8,074 bases of DNA from DASVXQ01 sp046727955. GTDB taxonomy: Bacteria; Actinomycetota; CALGFH01. Positions 1 through 6,793 of the stretch are shown piece by piece. The notes beneath the pieces are model-generated. The model saw only the letters and a list, made by a program, of their open reading frames with translations, was not told where the DNA came from and made no database searches. How positions within the stretch are numbered: position 1 is the first letter of the stretch; each line of letters starts with the position of its first letter. The stretch spans positions 1-8,074 of the forward strand of contig JBKPDO010000242.1 in the NCBI GenBank assembly GCA_046727955.1, given 5' to 3'. A program made the position numbers and the translations under genes.

Positions 1-1
1 C

Positions 2-1450
2 CATGCGGGCATCGGCGGCGGCTCCTGGGCAAGGGAGGGGCCGCCGATGCTCTCTTGCTACCAGCCCGCCCGCAAGCCGGCTCCACACCACCCGGCCTGT
101 TACCTCACCCCACCGGAAACCAGAACCGCGAAAGTCGAGTCTGTCGCCTATGCCCTTCAATGGTCGAATTACTTCAATGAGTGGAACTTCGTGCGGGTTA
201 GTAAACGCGAGATGCCGCTGAGCCTCCTCCCAGAGGGGTTAGGACGTGAGCCCGCGGGCGACCTGGGGATTTCGGTGGAAGGGATTCGAGTGGAGTCGTC
301 GAGTCCCGGCTTCCGGCAAGGCGGTGTTTACGCCATAGCAAACGCGACGGGCAAAGCCGCACCGAGAACGAACGTGGCTCGATCCGGGTTGGAGGATACG
401 CCGGAGTATGCCAGGCTGCTGCACTCAATATACGGCATCTATTGCGATCACGTTCGTGCGGAGATGACAGATCTGGAGAAGCATCGGTCGAGATCCCTAA
501 CGTGGGCAGCAGGAGAAGGCGCGTATCTGATAGCACCACTCCGACAGTCCGAATATGATCGCGGTCCAGTAATCCCAGAATCAGAGGCAATCTTCGAGGA
601 TGAGCTCGGGGAACTGGCGGTATACGTGATAGAGGAAGATGGCACTCGGAGAAGCGTTTCATGGAAGGAGTTGGAGGACAGGGAGGCGATTTGGACTATC
701 GAGAGTGCATTTGTGAGACATGCTGAGAGCCTCATCCGTGAGGCTTCCGTTAATATCTCGCTCAGGGCTATTCTGAAGAGCCTGGAGGTAGGCGCCTTTG
801 AGTTGCCGACGGAGCCGCTGCTGTGTTCGGAGTTCTGGTACAGGGGTTCAGTTTTCGAGGAGTTGCTGTCGCGCAGATGGGAGGTTGGAGAGCTTCGAGC
901 AAACCGCGAGGCGAGGAGACTCGATGTTAGGTGGCTGCCGCTGGAACGAAGCCCCAGGTGGGTGGATCCCGTTGTATTGCCAAACGGTGAGATGCCTGAA
1001 TGGTATTATGAGTTCATTCGTGACCTAGAAATGTCTAGGCCGCGTCGGCGTTCCAAAGTCGTCTTCCCAGTCGGCGATGTCGGAATCTCGGGCCTTGATG
1101 AGGAGGACGCAGTCAAAGTCGGACAGACGGTCTACCTCCTTCCCTCTGGAACGTGGAGGGCGCTGTTGTCAGAAGAAGGCTCTGACGGCGCGTGGGACAT
1201 ACGACGAAATGAGAGCGTTATGGCGTTCGGACTTGCGTCTTCGTTTATGTTTTCGTTCCACCGGGACCCAGAGGCGGGATACAGCTTCTTTTCTCAGAGA
1301 ATTGAACCGGTCTTGCGAATGAATGGATGGTGGGAGCGAGTTGATGAGGCGCGGCTGGCGGAGGCAATTCGGCACATGAAGTGGAATCTTTATGACGTGT
1401 GGGTGTGGCAGCGTGCTGCACCAATATCGCGGGAGGATTATCAATTCTGA
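2..1450 (+). CDS. HSP90-family protein, C-terminal part (5' partial)
   Basis: The frame is open from the left edge to a TGA at 1448-1450. The first in-window ATG is at 47 (467 codons from there), and no good ribosome binding site precedes it. Counting from that ATG, residues 107-118 read PRTNVARSGLED, followed by a helix-like stretch (YARLLHSIYGIYCDHVRAEM). This matches the HSP90 middle-domain element LPLNVSREILQ of HtpG, including the Arg (here R112) that contacts ATP in the family; the preceding GISVEGIRVE...GGVYAIAN corresponds to the strand region before it. The N-terminal GHKL ATPase domain and most of the middle domain are not visible, so the gene either continues left or is truncated. 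The remaining 340 or so residues are rich in Trp and acidic residues and match nothing I recognise. The first 45 codons (Pro/His-rich) look least protein-like. Codons are AT-richer than in the right half, suggesting import. A predicted 2TM protein follows 51 bases downstream, probably in the same operon. HSP90-like ATPases paired with effectors occur in predicted bacterial conflict systems; that role is inference here. Confidence 0.6.
   Translation, partial: HAGIGGGSWAREGPPMLSCYQPARKPAPHHPACYLTPPETRTAKVESVAYALQWSNYFNEWNFVRVSKREMPLSLLPEGLGREPAGDLGISVEGIRVESSSPGFRQGGVYAIANATGKAAPRTNVARSGLEDTPEYARLLHSIYGIYCDHVRAEMTDLEKHRSRSLTWAAGEGAYLIAPLRQSEYDRGPVIPESEAIFEDELGELAVYVIEEDGTRRSVSWKELEDREAIWTIESAFVRHAESLIREASVNISLRAILKSLEVGAFELPTEPLLCSEFWYRGSVFEELLSRRWEVGELRANREARRLDVRWLPLERSPRWVDPVVLPNGEMPEWYYEFIRDLEMSRPRRRSKVVFPVGDVGISGLDEEDAVKVGQTVYLLPSGTWRALLSEEGSDGAWDIRRNESVMAFGLASSFMFSFHRDPEAGYSFFSQRIEPVLRMNGWWERVDEARLAEAIRHMKWNLYDVWVWQRAAPISREDYQF
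9..50. repeat. GC-rich inverted repeat with 11-bp perfect arms
   Basis: Positions 9-19 (GCATCGGCGGC) are the exact reverse complement of 40-50, with a 20-base loop that holds a smaller CTCC/GGAG stem (22-25 with 34-37). The transcript would form a strong nested hairpin, followed by the pyrimidine-rich TCTCTT. It could be the terminator of a gene to the left, or a structure near the beginning of the first reading frame, whose first in-window ATG (47-49) lies inside the 3' arm. The arms are seen directly; the role is inferred. If it is a terminator, the HSP90-like reading frame would start after it and be an N-terminally truncated gene. Confidence 0.5.
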
Positions 1451-1488
1451 GTTGGATGGAGATCAGGCATTTAGCCGGATGTGAGGTC

Positions 1489-1497
1489 GGGAGGTGA
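1489..1497 (+). promoter_or_regulatory. Strong Shine-Dalgarno that fixes the start of the 2TM gene
   Basis: GGGAGGTGA closely matches the complement of the 16S rRNA 3' end. The GGAGG core (1490-1494) lies 7 bases before GTG 1502-1504. An earlier in-frame GTG at 1481 lacks such a site, so 1502 is preferred. Confidence 0.7.
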
Positions 1498-1501
1498 GAG
1501 C

Positions 1502-2083
1502 GTGGATTCGCTTCCTCGGGCGGATGAGAGGCTACCCGGGTCCGGCCATGCGACAGCAATGGAAGTATTGGAGTCACTAAAGCGTGAGGCGGAGGCGCTC
1601 GCTGAGGGAAAGATAGACTGGTATAGGAGGAAGAAGGAGGCGAAGAAGCGCCTGTCTCAATGGCTTCGCGCCGTGGCCATTGTGGTCGCTGTGGCGGGAG
1701 GCGTGTGTCCGTTAGTTGGAGGTATTGTAGGGGGGCTTGAGTTTGTGAAGCTAGGATATGTTTTGCTTGCTGTGGCCGGCGGCTTTGTGCTGTTCGACAC
1801 ACTATTCGGAGTTTCATCGTCATGGATGCGCTACATGTCGTCGGCGCAGCGGATTGAGCGTGTTCGTGACTCATTTCGGTTGGAGTGGGCTGGAAGGATG
1901 GCGATAGCTAGTAGTGGAGGTGGGGATGATAGTCAAATAGAACTGCTAGCTCTACTTACCAGGTTCGTGGATGATGTTCATGCCATTATTCGTGAGGAAA
2001 CAGACAGGTGGGTTGGTGAGTTTCAGGGGAATGTAGCGCGTCTGGAACGTAGTATTCGTAGTTCTGGTGGTATGGAGCGGTAG
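1502..2083 (+). CDS. Two-TM membrane protein resembling SLATT effectors
   Basis: The protein has 193 residues and starts at GTG 1502. In order: a charged N-terminal helix (about 20-53, with WYRRKKEAKKRL), a first membrane segment (about 54-77, starting WLRAVAIVVAVAGG), a short turn, and a second membrane segment (about 84-103, LGYVLLAVAGGFVLFDTLFG). A long amphipathic region follows (SSWMRYMSSAQRIERVRDSF, then a Ser/Gly linker and a C-terminal helix ending MER). A basic helix, two TMs, then an aromatic/IE-rich helix at this size is the architecture of the SLATT family (SMODS- and SLOG-associating 2TM effectors), proposed pore-forming effectors of nucleotide-activated conflict systems. The assignment rests on architecture and general likeness, not on a motif search. 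Codon use is AT-leaning like the gene upstream, and the 51-base gap suggests co-transcription. If right, the HSP90-family protein would be the sensor or regulator and this the membrane-damaging effector. It could instead be an unrelated 2TM protein. Confidence 0.6.
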   Translation: MDSLPRADERLPGSGHATAMEVLESLKREAEALAEGKIDWYRRKKEAKKRLSQWLRAVAIVVAVAGGVCPLVGGIVGGLEFVKLGYVLLAVAGGFVLFDTLFGVSSSWMRYMSSAQRIERVRDSFRLEWAGRMAIASSGGGDDSQIELLALLTRFVDDVHAIIREETDRWVGEFQGNVARLERSIRSSGGMER

Positions 2084-2968
2084 GAGAGGGCGGCTGGGAA
2101 GAGGACTGATTCGATTGAGGGAGGCGGAGCTTATTTTCCTCAGTTTGCCGTGTACGGTTCGTTGTAGGCGGAAGCGACGGAATGAGCGTTTTGGCTGCGA
2201 CTAAAGGGTGGTTCTATCCTTTGATGCTTTGTGAGACGGCGGTGGCCGTCTTGTAAAGAGCAGGTCGCGGGACCTCTTGCTCGTCTCGCTGTCGTCAGGC
2301 CGTCTGTTAGTCCGAACGACGGCACTGCTCCGATCTCAGGCGCACCTGCTGGACGGCACCGACATCCTCACCTGTCTCCTTGGCTGGCTGGGGTTGACCG
2401 CGGGAGTCTACGTGGACAGCGTCCAGGCCGCTGACGGGCCGCCGCGCAGCTTGGGCGTTGTTGCTGCTGGGTTGCAGCGGACTGGCCGAGCCGCAAATTG
2501 CGGCACAGCAGCGGGGCCGCAACTCACCCCATCCCTGTGGTCTTACAGAGCCGCTGGACTCGGTCATTCCGTTGGTCATTCCACTCCACGCCACTCGGCC
2601 TGACAGGAGCGGACTTACTGGACGACGCACCCGACCTGACCTGCAAGAACGACACTTGCTGTCACGACGTAGACAGCCGGGAAGGGGCTTCTAATCCTCA
2701 GATCGCCTGGGCGGAGAACGTGGGATATAACGTCCACGCACCTAAGGATGTAGTGGTTGGGTAGGACGCTCGTCCACCTCTGGCGCCTGGACTCGTGGGC
2801 AGCAGACGAGCAGCAATCAGCCTGTCCAAGAACCGAGCAACACGACTGGAGATCACGAAGGATTACCAGTCCGGCTCTACCGCGAGATTCCCGCCGAGAG
2901 GGGGTTTCCCTGGGTCTATAGCGGTCACACGTTCTCGGAGAATACGAACAGGTAAAGCTTTGGGGAAT
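2084..2968. other. Gene-poor stretch, no convincing gene
   Basis: No open frame here has a good ribosome binding site, recognisable protein content or consistent codon bias; several overlapping frames of 60-110 codons compete on both strands over 2140-2764. A terminator-like hairpin lies at 2234-2251. The stretch probably holds decayed element DNA between the left gene pair and the tRNA fragment at 2969. Composition rises in GC from about 2260 onward. Confidence 0.5.
2234..2251 (+). terminator. Hairpin, candidate terminator after the 2TM gene
   Basis: AGACGGC (2234-2240) pairs with GCCGTCT (2245-2251) around a 4-base loop GGTG, extendable by wobble pairs. TTGTAAAG follows. It is the clearest hairpin downstream of the left gene pair, but it lies about 150 bases past the stop codon and has no real T tract. 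Confidence 0.35.
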
Positions 2969-3012
2969 ATGGCATGCAAGGGGTCAGGGGTTCAAATCCC
3001 CTCAGCTCCACC
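2969..3012 (+). other. tRNA-Ala(GGC) 3' fragment, attachment-site-like (copy 1)
   Basis: This reads as a tRNA from position 32 to the acceptor end: anticodon loop ATGGCAT with GGC at 2971-2973 and T33 at 2970, 3' anticodon stem GCAAG, variable loop GGGTC, T stem AGGGG/CCCCT (2986-2990 with 2998-3002) around TTCAAAT, acceptor 3' strand CAGCTCC and discriminator A at 3010, then CC. CCA is not fully encoded. The expected 5' half is absent: the bases before 2969 do not pair with GCAAG, and no D arm is present. Tyrosine recombinases commonly use the anticodon-loop-to-3'-end part of tRNA genes as the crossover segment. The fragment is therefore best read as the displaced end left by integration. 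It is not a working tRNA. Confidence 0.8.
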
Positions 3013-3250
3013 CTCCCCAGCACGGCATTCCTGCAGCTCAGCGGGGGTGGCTTCCGAGCAGCGATCGCTCCGCGGTCTGACCCCCAAAGGTCAGGTGTCA
3101 GCAAATCCCTTCACGACCCAGACGCCGGCCGCCTTGCCACCTCGGCGACTGAGCTACGTGCCGTACGAGCGGCTTCACTTCGTCCAGCATGCCGTGACAG
3201 CAAGCGTGCCCCTCGCCCACGGCACAACTCCTCCCTGTCGTCCGCAGCCA
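2969..3250 (+). repeat. Direct repeat copy 1 (tRNA fragment plus about 240 bp)
   Basis: This is similar to 6932-7218. The first 46 bases (2969-3014 and 6932-6977) are identical. The next 100 or so, including a run from GGTCTGACC through CTTCACGACCC, are nearly identical apart from one indel. The rest is roughly three-quarters identical by eye and ends at a shared GTCGTCCGCAGCCA. Inside is a small hairpin, CTGACC/GGTCAG around CCCAAA (3077-3094), and a GTGTCAGCAA motif (3095-3104). The repeat brackets the metallopeptidase gene with its partner in the same orientation. Similarity well beyond the tRNA core suggests the ends of related integrated units, or a segmental duplication. Confidence 0.8.
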
Positions 3251-3418
3251 AGGGTTGGTAAGGGGGCAGATGGCTAGGTTGTAACGCGGGTGTGGAATGC
3301 GAGGAGTATCTGGACGGGAGTTCGCATTCGGCACATACTTGACTCGCGGAACGGGAAGGCGTCGATGAAGACCCAGCCGGCGGGACGGCACTAGCTGGCT
3401 GCGTACAAAGGGGGGCGA
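3251..3418 (+). promoter_or_regulatory. Upstream region of the metallopeptidase, weak promoter candidate
   Basis: This is the only space between the repeat and the gene. TTGACT at 3339-3344 fits a -35 element, but no good -10 lies at the expected distance (GATGAA at 3364-3369, spacing 19, is poor). A second weak option is TTGTAA at 3279-3284 with GAGTAT at 3304-3309. Transcription could also enter from within the repeat. Confidence 0.2.
3410..3415 (+). promoter_or_regulatory. Ribosome binding site deciding the metallopeptidase start
   Basis: An AAAGGGGGG run ends at 3415, 9 bases before ATG 3425. An in-frame GTG at 3419 would leave a spacer of only 3 bases, so ATG 3425 is preferred. Confidence 0.5.
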
Positions 3419-3424
3419 GTGAGT

Positions 3425-6400
3425 ATGGCGTTTTCCATCACGCCCAACGTGCAGGTTGAGACGGACGCCTCTGGTGTCGTTCGGCACCTCCAGCACCCGC
3501 AGGAGCCGTATCTGGCCGGTCCCGATGTGGGCTCGGAGGCGGAGCTCGCGACTATCTACCTTCGCGACGTGGCCGAGGTGTACGGGATTGATCGAGCCAT
3601 GTTGACGAGTCTCGGAGAGGAACCGCCTGAGGGTCCGGGCCCCTACCTGGAGTTGGCGGAACAAAAGCCGATGATGGGGACCACCATCGTCTCGTTCGTC
3701 GAGACCTATAACGGACTTCCGGTCTGGGAGGCCGGGTTCACCGTCTCGATCCAAGCCAACCCACTCCGGGTGACGGGCTCTTGGAGCACCGTCCACCTTG
3801 AGGTCGACTTGGACGAACCGAGCGAGCTTGGGCCGGGGCTCACGCCAGAAGAGGCGACGACGGAGCGTGTGGCCGAGTTGCTGGGCTTGAAGAGAGAGCG
3901 GCCAGCGGGGCGCCCGACCCGCCGCGCGCGCGACGAGGCTCGGTTGGTGAGGGTCAATGAGAGTCGTGCGCTCATCTACCGCTATGACCCCGACCTTCGC
4001 ATCGATCCTGAGAGCCGGATCGAGGATGACCGCCCGCTGAGCAGCGGTCCCCCGACGCTTGCTCTGCCCGAGGTGCCTGACCGGATCCAGGCCGGGCGCC
4101 ACTACCTGGTGACCGAAGTGCTGCTCACCCTGGAGCTACCGGTTTTGGGCGAACTCCATTGGCGTGGCTTCTTCGAACGGTATACAGGCGCAGTGCTTTA
4201 CCTGCGGGCGTTCGTGGCGAGCGCCGACGGCTTGGTGTTCCGCGCGGACCCGATGACCTTGGCCGGTGGGCCGCTGCCAAACGGGCCATTGGCACAGCTG
4301 GACGCGCTGCGCAGCCTCATGACCTTAGCTGACCTTCAGACCCAGGTCGGAGGCGTCCCGGTAGCGTTGAACGGCCGCTTCGTCCAGCTCGTGGAGTTGT
4401 CCGCACCGCCAGCGGCACCGCCTACCGAGCCGTTCGGGCACTTCCTCTACAACGTCAACACCACCAACTTCTCAGCCGTCAACGCCTACCACCATCTCGA
4501 TTCCTTCTTTCAGTTCATGCAGAGCATGGGATTCGTTGTCGCCGACTACTTCGATGAAACCAGCTTCAACCCCGGGTTCCCGGTCCCGGTCGACCACTGG
4601 GCGGTTGGCGGAGCGGTCAATGCGTTTTCTCTAGGGAACTCGACCGGCACTGGCTCCGGCGGCTTCATCTTTGGCGCGGCGGCAGCGGGTACGAACGTCG
4701 GAATCGCCGATGATGCCCGGGTGGTCGCGCACGAGTTCTGCCACGCGCTGCTGTGGGACAGCGTCCACTCACCCAACTTCGGCTTCGCGCACAGCGCCGG
4801 GGACTCCATCGGCGCGATCCTCAACGATCCCGGCAGCCAGGCGCCCGACCGGTTCGTGACATTCCCGTGGGTCAACATTGGCCGCCGTCAGGACCGCCCA
4901 GTGGCAGGCGGGTGGGCCTGGGGCGGGGTGAACGACACTGGCGGGTACAGCAGTGAGCAGATCCTCTGCACCAGCCACTTTCGGGCCTATCGCTCGACCG
5001 GAGGGGACTCGTCGGACCTGGCGGTCCAGCAGCACGCGGCCCGCTACATCGTCTACCTCATCATCCGCGGGATCGGTTCGCTGGCGACCACGCCCATTAC
5101 CCCGACACCGAGCCCCAGCGTTTGGGTGACCGCGCTGCAGAACGCGGACATCGGGACGGCGATGCTTGATGACCAGCCTGGAGGCTGCTGCGTCAAGGTC
5201 ATTCGCTGGGCCTTCGAGCAGCAGGGACTGTTTCAGCCGCCAGGCGCGCCGCTCCCGGTCGTGACGCCAGGCGCGCCACCGCTCGTAGATGTCTACATCG
5301 ACGATGGGCGGGGTGGTCAATACACCTATGCGGAGCGGTTCTGGCGGACGACCGAGGTTTGGAACCGCCACGCTCCTGACGGAGGAGCGGCCCATCAAAC
5401 GCCAATCGTCGGAGAACAGAATTACGCATACGTTCGCGTCCGCAACCGCGGCACCCAGCCAGCATCGGGCGTGGTCGTCCGTGGCCACCACTGCCGACCT
5501 TCGGTTGGCCTGGTCTGGCCCGACGACTGGACGCCCATGACGACCGCCGCAGTGGCGGTCCCGGGCAGCATCGCTCCCGGCGGTCAGACCATAGTCGGCC
5601 CGCTGGAATGGACCCCACAAGTCACCGGCCACGAGTGCCTGCTGATGAGCGTGAGCGCGCTCGGCGACCTGGCCAACAACGACCCCGCCACGTTCTTCCC
5701 CTGCGCCAGCGGACCGGCGCCGATCTGGAGACTGGTCCCGTTCGACAACAACCTTGCCCAGCGTGCGGTGATCCCAGTGCCCGGGGGTGGAGGACGTCAC
5801 AACCTCGTCGAGGCGTTCAAGCACCGTCGGTTCTGGGCGGAGAACCCCTTCCCACGAACGGCGCGCATCGAGGTCCGAGCCGAGCTACCAGCGTTCCTGC
5901 AGACGCGCGGTTGGCAGGTCACCTGGGATGGCGCCGGAGCGAGCCCGTTTAGCCTCGGGCCTCGGGATGAGATCGAGCTGCGCCCGCGCCTCATCGGGGG
6001 TCAGGACTTCACAGCGACGGAGGTGCAGCTGGCCGGTCAGGTGGCAATTGACGTCGTTGAGCGGGCGGACGGCCTTGTCGTCGGCGGTCTCACCTTCCTG
6101 CTTGATCCCGAACTCCACCGACCCCCACGCGAGCACGAGTGCGGGCACGAGCACGAGTGCGGGCACGGGCATGGGCACGGGCATGAGTGCGGGCACGGGC
6201 ATGGGCACGGGCATGAGTGCGGGCACGGGCATGAGTGCGGGCACGGGCATGAGTGCGGGCACGGGCACGGGCATGGGCACGGGCATGGGCACGGGCATGG
6301 GCACGGGCACGGGCATGGGCACGAGCACGGGCACGAGCACGGGCACGAGTGCGGGCACGGGCACGAGTGCGGGCATGGGCATGAGTGCGGGCACGGGCAC

Positions 6401-6511
6401 GGCCGGAAGTGCGGTCACGAGGACGAGTGGAAGAAGGGCAGTGAGCACGAGCGGGAAGAAGAGCACGAGCGGGAAGAACAAGAGCACGAGGGGCACGAAC
6501 GTATCCGGTAG
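3425..6511 (+). CDS. Thermolysin-like zinc metallopeptidase with His/Cys-rich repeat tail
   Basis: The protein has 1028 residues. Residues about 25-150 look like an FTP-type propeptide (FVETYNGLPVWEAGFTVSI at 91-109). About 226-277 is a beta-rich segment. The catalytic domain spans about 337-560, with HEFCH at 436-440: H436 and H440 as zinc ligands, E437 as the general base. Thermolysin's third ligand is a Glu 20 residues after the second His. Here that place holds D460, in AHSAGDSIGAIL. About 620-760 resembles a CARDB/Ig-like module (VDVYIDDGRGG; VWNRHAPDGG; VRNRGTQPASGVVV), and about 778-897 is another beta-sandwich-like region. Residues 903-992 are 45 two-residue units (32 GH, 9 EC, 4 EH), followed by a Lys/Glu-rich end (993-1028). 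No signal peptide or membrane segment is visible, which is odd for a propeptide-bearing peptidase. The gene stands alone between two tRNA-fragment repeats, so it is probably cargo of an integrated unit. Peptidase class is well supported; substrate is unknown. The tail probably binds metal (Zn, Ni, Cu or Co), by inference from its composition. Confidence 0.85.
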   Translation: MAFSITPNVQVETDASGVVRHLQHPQEPYLAGPDVGSEAELATIYLRDVAEVYGIDRAMLTSLGEEPPEGPGPYLELAEQKPMMGTTIVSFVETYNGLPVWEAGFTVSIQANPLRVTGSWSTVHLEVDLDEPSELGPGLTPEEATTERVAELLGLKRERPAGRPTRRARDEARLVRVNESRALIYRYDPDLRIDPESRIEDDRPLSSGPPTLALPEVPDRIQAGRHYLVTEVLLTLELPVLGELHWRGFFERYTGAVLYLRAFVASADGLVFRADPMTLAGGPLPNGPLAQLDALRSLMTLADLQTQVGGVPVALNGRFVQLVELSAPPAAPPTEPFGHFLYNVNTTNFSAVNAYHHLDSFFQFMQSMGFVVADYFDETSFNPGFPVPVDHWAVGGAVNAFSLGNSTGTGSGGFIFGAAAAGTNVGIADDARVVAHEFCHALLWDSVHSPNFGFAHSAGDSIGAILNDPGSQAPDRFVTFPWVNIGRRQDRPVAGGWAWGGVNDTGGYSSEQILCTSHFRAYRSTGGDSSDLAVQQHAARYIVYLIIRGIGSLATTPITPTPSPSVWVTALQNADIGTAMLDDQPGGCCVKVIRWAFEQQGLFQPPGAPLPVVTPGAPPLVDVYIDDGRGGQYTYAERFWRTTEVWNRHAPDGGAAHQTPIVGEQNYAYVRVRNRGTQPASGVVVRGHHCRPSVGLVWPDDWTPMTTAAVAVPGSIAPGGQTIVGPLEWTPQVTGHECLLMSVSALGDLANNDPATFFPCASGPAPIWRLVPFDNNLAQRAVIPVPGGGGRHNLVEAFKHRRFWAENPFPRTARIEVRAELPAFLQTRGWQVTWDGAGASPFSLGPRDEIELRPRLIGGQDFTATEVQLAGQVAIDVVERADGLVVGGLTFLLDPELHRPPREHECGHEHECGHGHGHGHECGHGHGHGHECGHGHECGHGHECGHGHGHGHGHGHGHGHGHGHGHEHGHEHGHECGHGHECGHGHECGHGHGRKCGHEDEWKKGSEHEREEEHEREEQEHEGHERIR
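6131..6400 (+). repeat. In-frame hexanucleotide array (45 units) encoding the His/Cys tail
   Basis: There are 270 bases of uninterrupted 6-bp units, all of form GRGYRY and of only four kinds: GGGCAC (20), GGGCAT (12), GAGTGC (9) and GAGCAC (4). They encode Gly-His, Gly-His, Glu-Cys and Glu-His, giving 36 His and 9 Cys in 90 residues, every second residue a metal ligand. Nested exact duplications are visible: an 18-bp unit twice at 6131-6166, a 30-bp unit twice at 6161-6220, and another 18-bp unit twice at 6221-6256. An eroded continuation (CGG AAG TGC GGT CAC) follows. The array keeps long spurious frames open on both strands. Confidence 0.95.
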
Positions 6512-6701
6512 GTGTGAAGCTTTCGCGTGGAGCTTGACCTGGAACTATCTGCTGGATACAACCAGCTACCTGCCCAAAAGCCCCGAGGCGCCGTCCATAT
6601 GGCTCGATCCAAAAATGCTTACGGGAAAACGCATGACTGCGCGCCGAGTAACAGATAACTTTGGCACCGACAGTCGCACGCGACCAGCGAAACGGCCGTC
6701 C

Positions 6702-6718
6702 GCAGGGCGTTCCCCTGC
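6702..6718 (+). terminator. Weak hairpin terminator candidate after the metallopeptidase
   Basis: GCAGGG (6702-6707) pairs with CCCTGC (6713-6718) around a 5-base loop, followed by CGTTTGTTG. The 6-bp stem has no clean T tract, and the distance from the stop codon makes this tentative. Confidence 0.2.
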
Positions 6719-6793
6719 CGTTTGTTGATAAGGATGAGGTCATCGAGGCTGTCGCGGCTCGGTGCCGGAGCCCGGGGTTCTGCATCCGGTCAG

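Noticed and set aside
2277..2603. 108-codon frame with a hydrophobic stretch (LTCLLGWLGLTAGVYV)
   Set aside because: It has no ribosome binding site, competes with overlapping frames of equal length, and its later part is low-complexity. I could not recognise any family.
2969..3012. Functional tRNA-Ala gene
   Set aside because: The 5' acceptor strand, D arm and 5' anticodon stem are all missing in both copies, so no cloverleaf can form.
2974..3261. Open frame beginning MQGVRGSNPLSSTL, and its twin at 6937-7155
   Set aside because: The start is a translation of the tRNA 3' half (a well-known annotation artefact), there is no ribosome binding site, and the two copies do not keep protein similarity after the repeat decays.
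2795..3277. 160-codon plus-strand frame reading through the first tRNA fragment
   Set aside because: It runs across non-coding tRNA sequence, is Arg/Ser/Pro-rich, and has no recognisable domain or good start.
3098..4102. 334-codon minus-strand frame opposite the metallopeptidase N-terminus
   Set aside because: It is a typical high-GC antisense shadow: Arg/His/Pro-rich, with no motif or ribosome binding site. It partly covers the non-coding repeat.
6131..6400. CRISPR-like array or Z-DNA tract
   Set aside because: The units are contiguous 6-mers without spacers and lie inside a coding frame. The GRGYRY pattern is not strictly alternating purine/pyrimidine, so a Z-DNA claim would be weak.
5787..6728. 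Plus-strand frame with Gly-Met-Gly-Thr repeats, and minus-strand Pro-Val-Met repeat frame at 5885-6496
   Set aside because: Both are alternate-frame readings of the same hexamer array. The metallopeptidase frame has domain support and a ribosome binding site.
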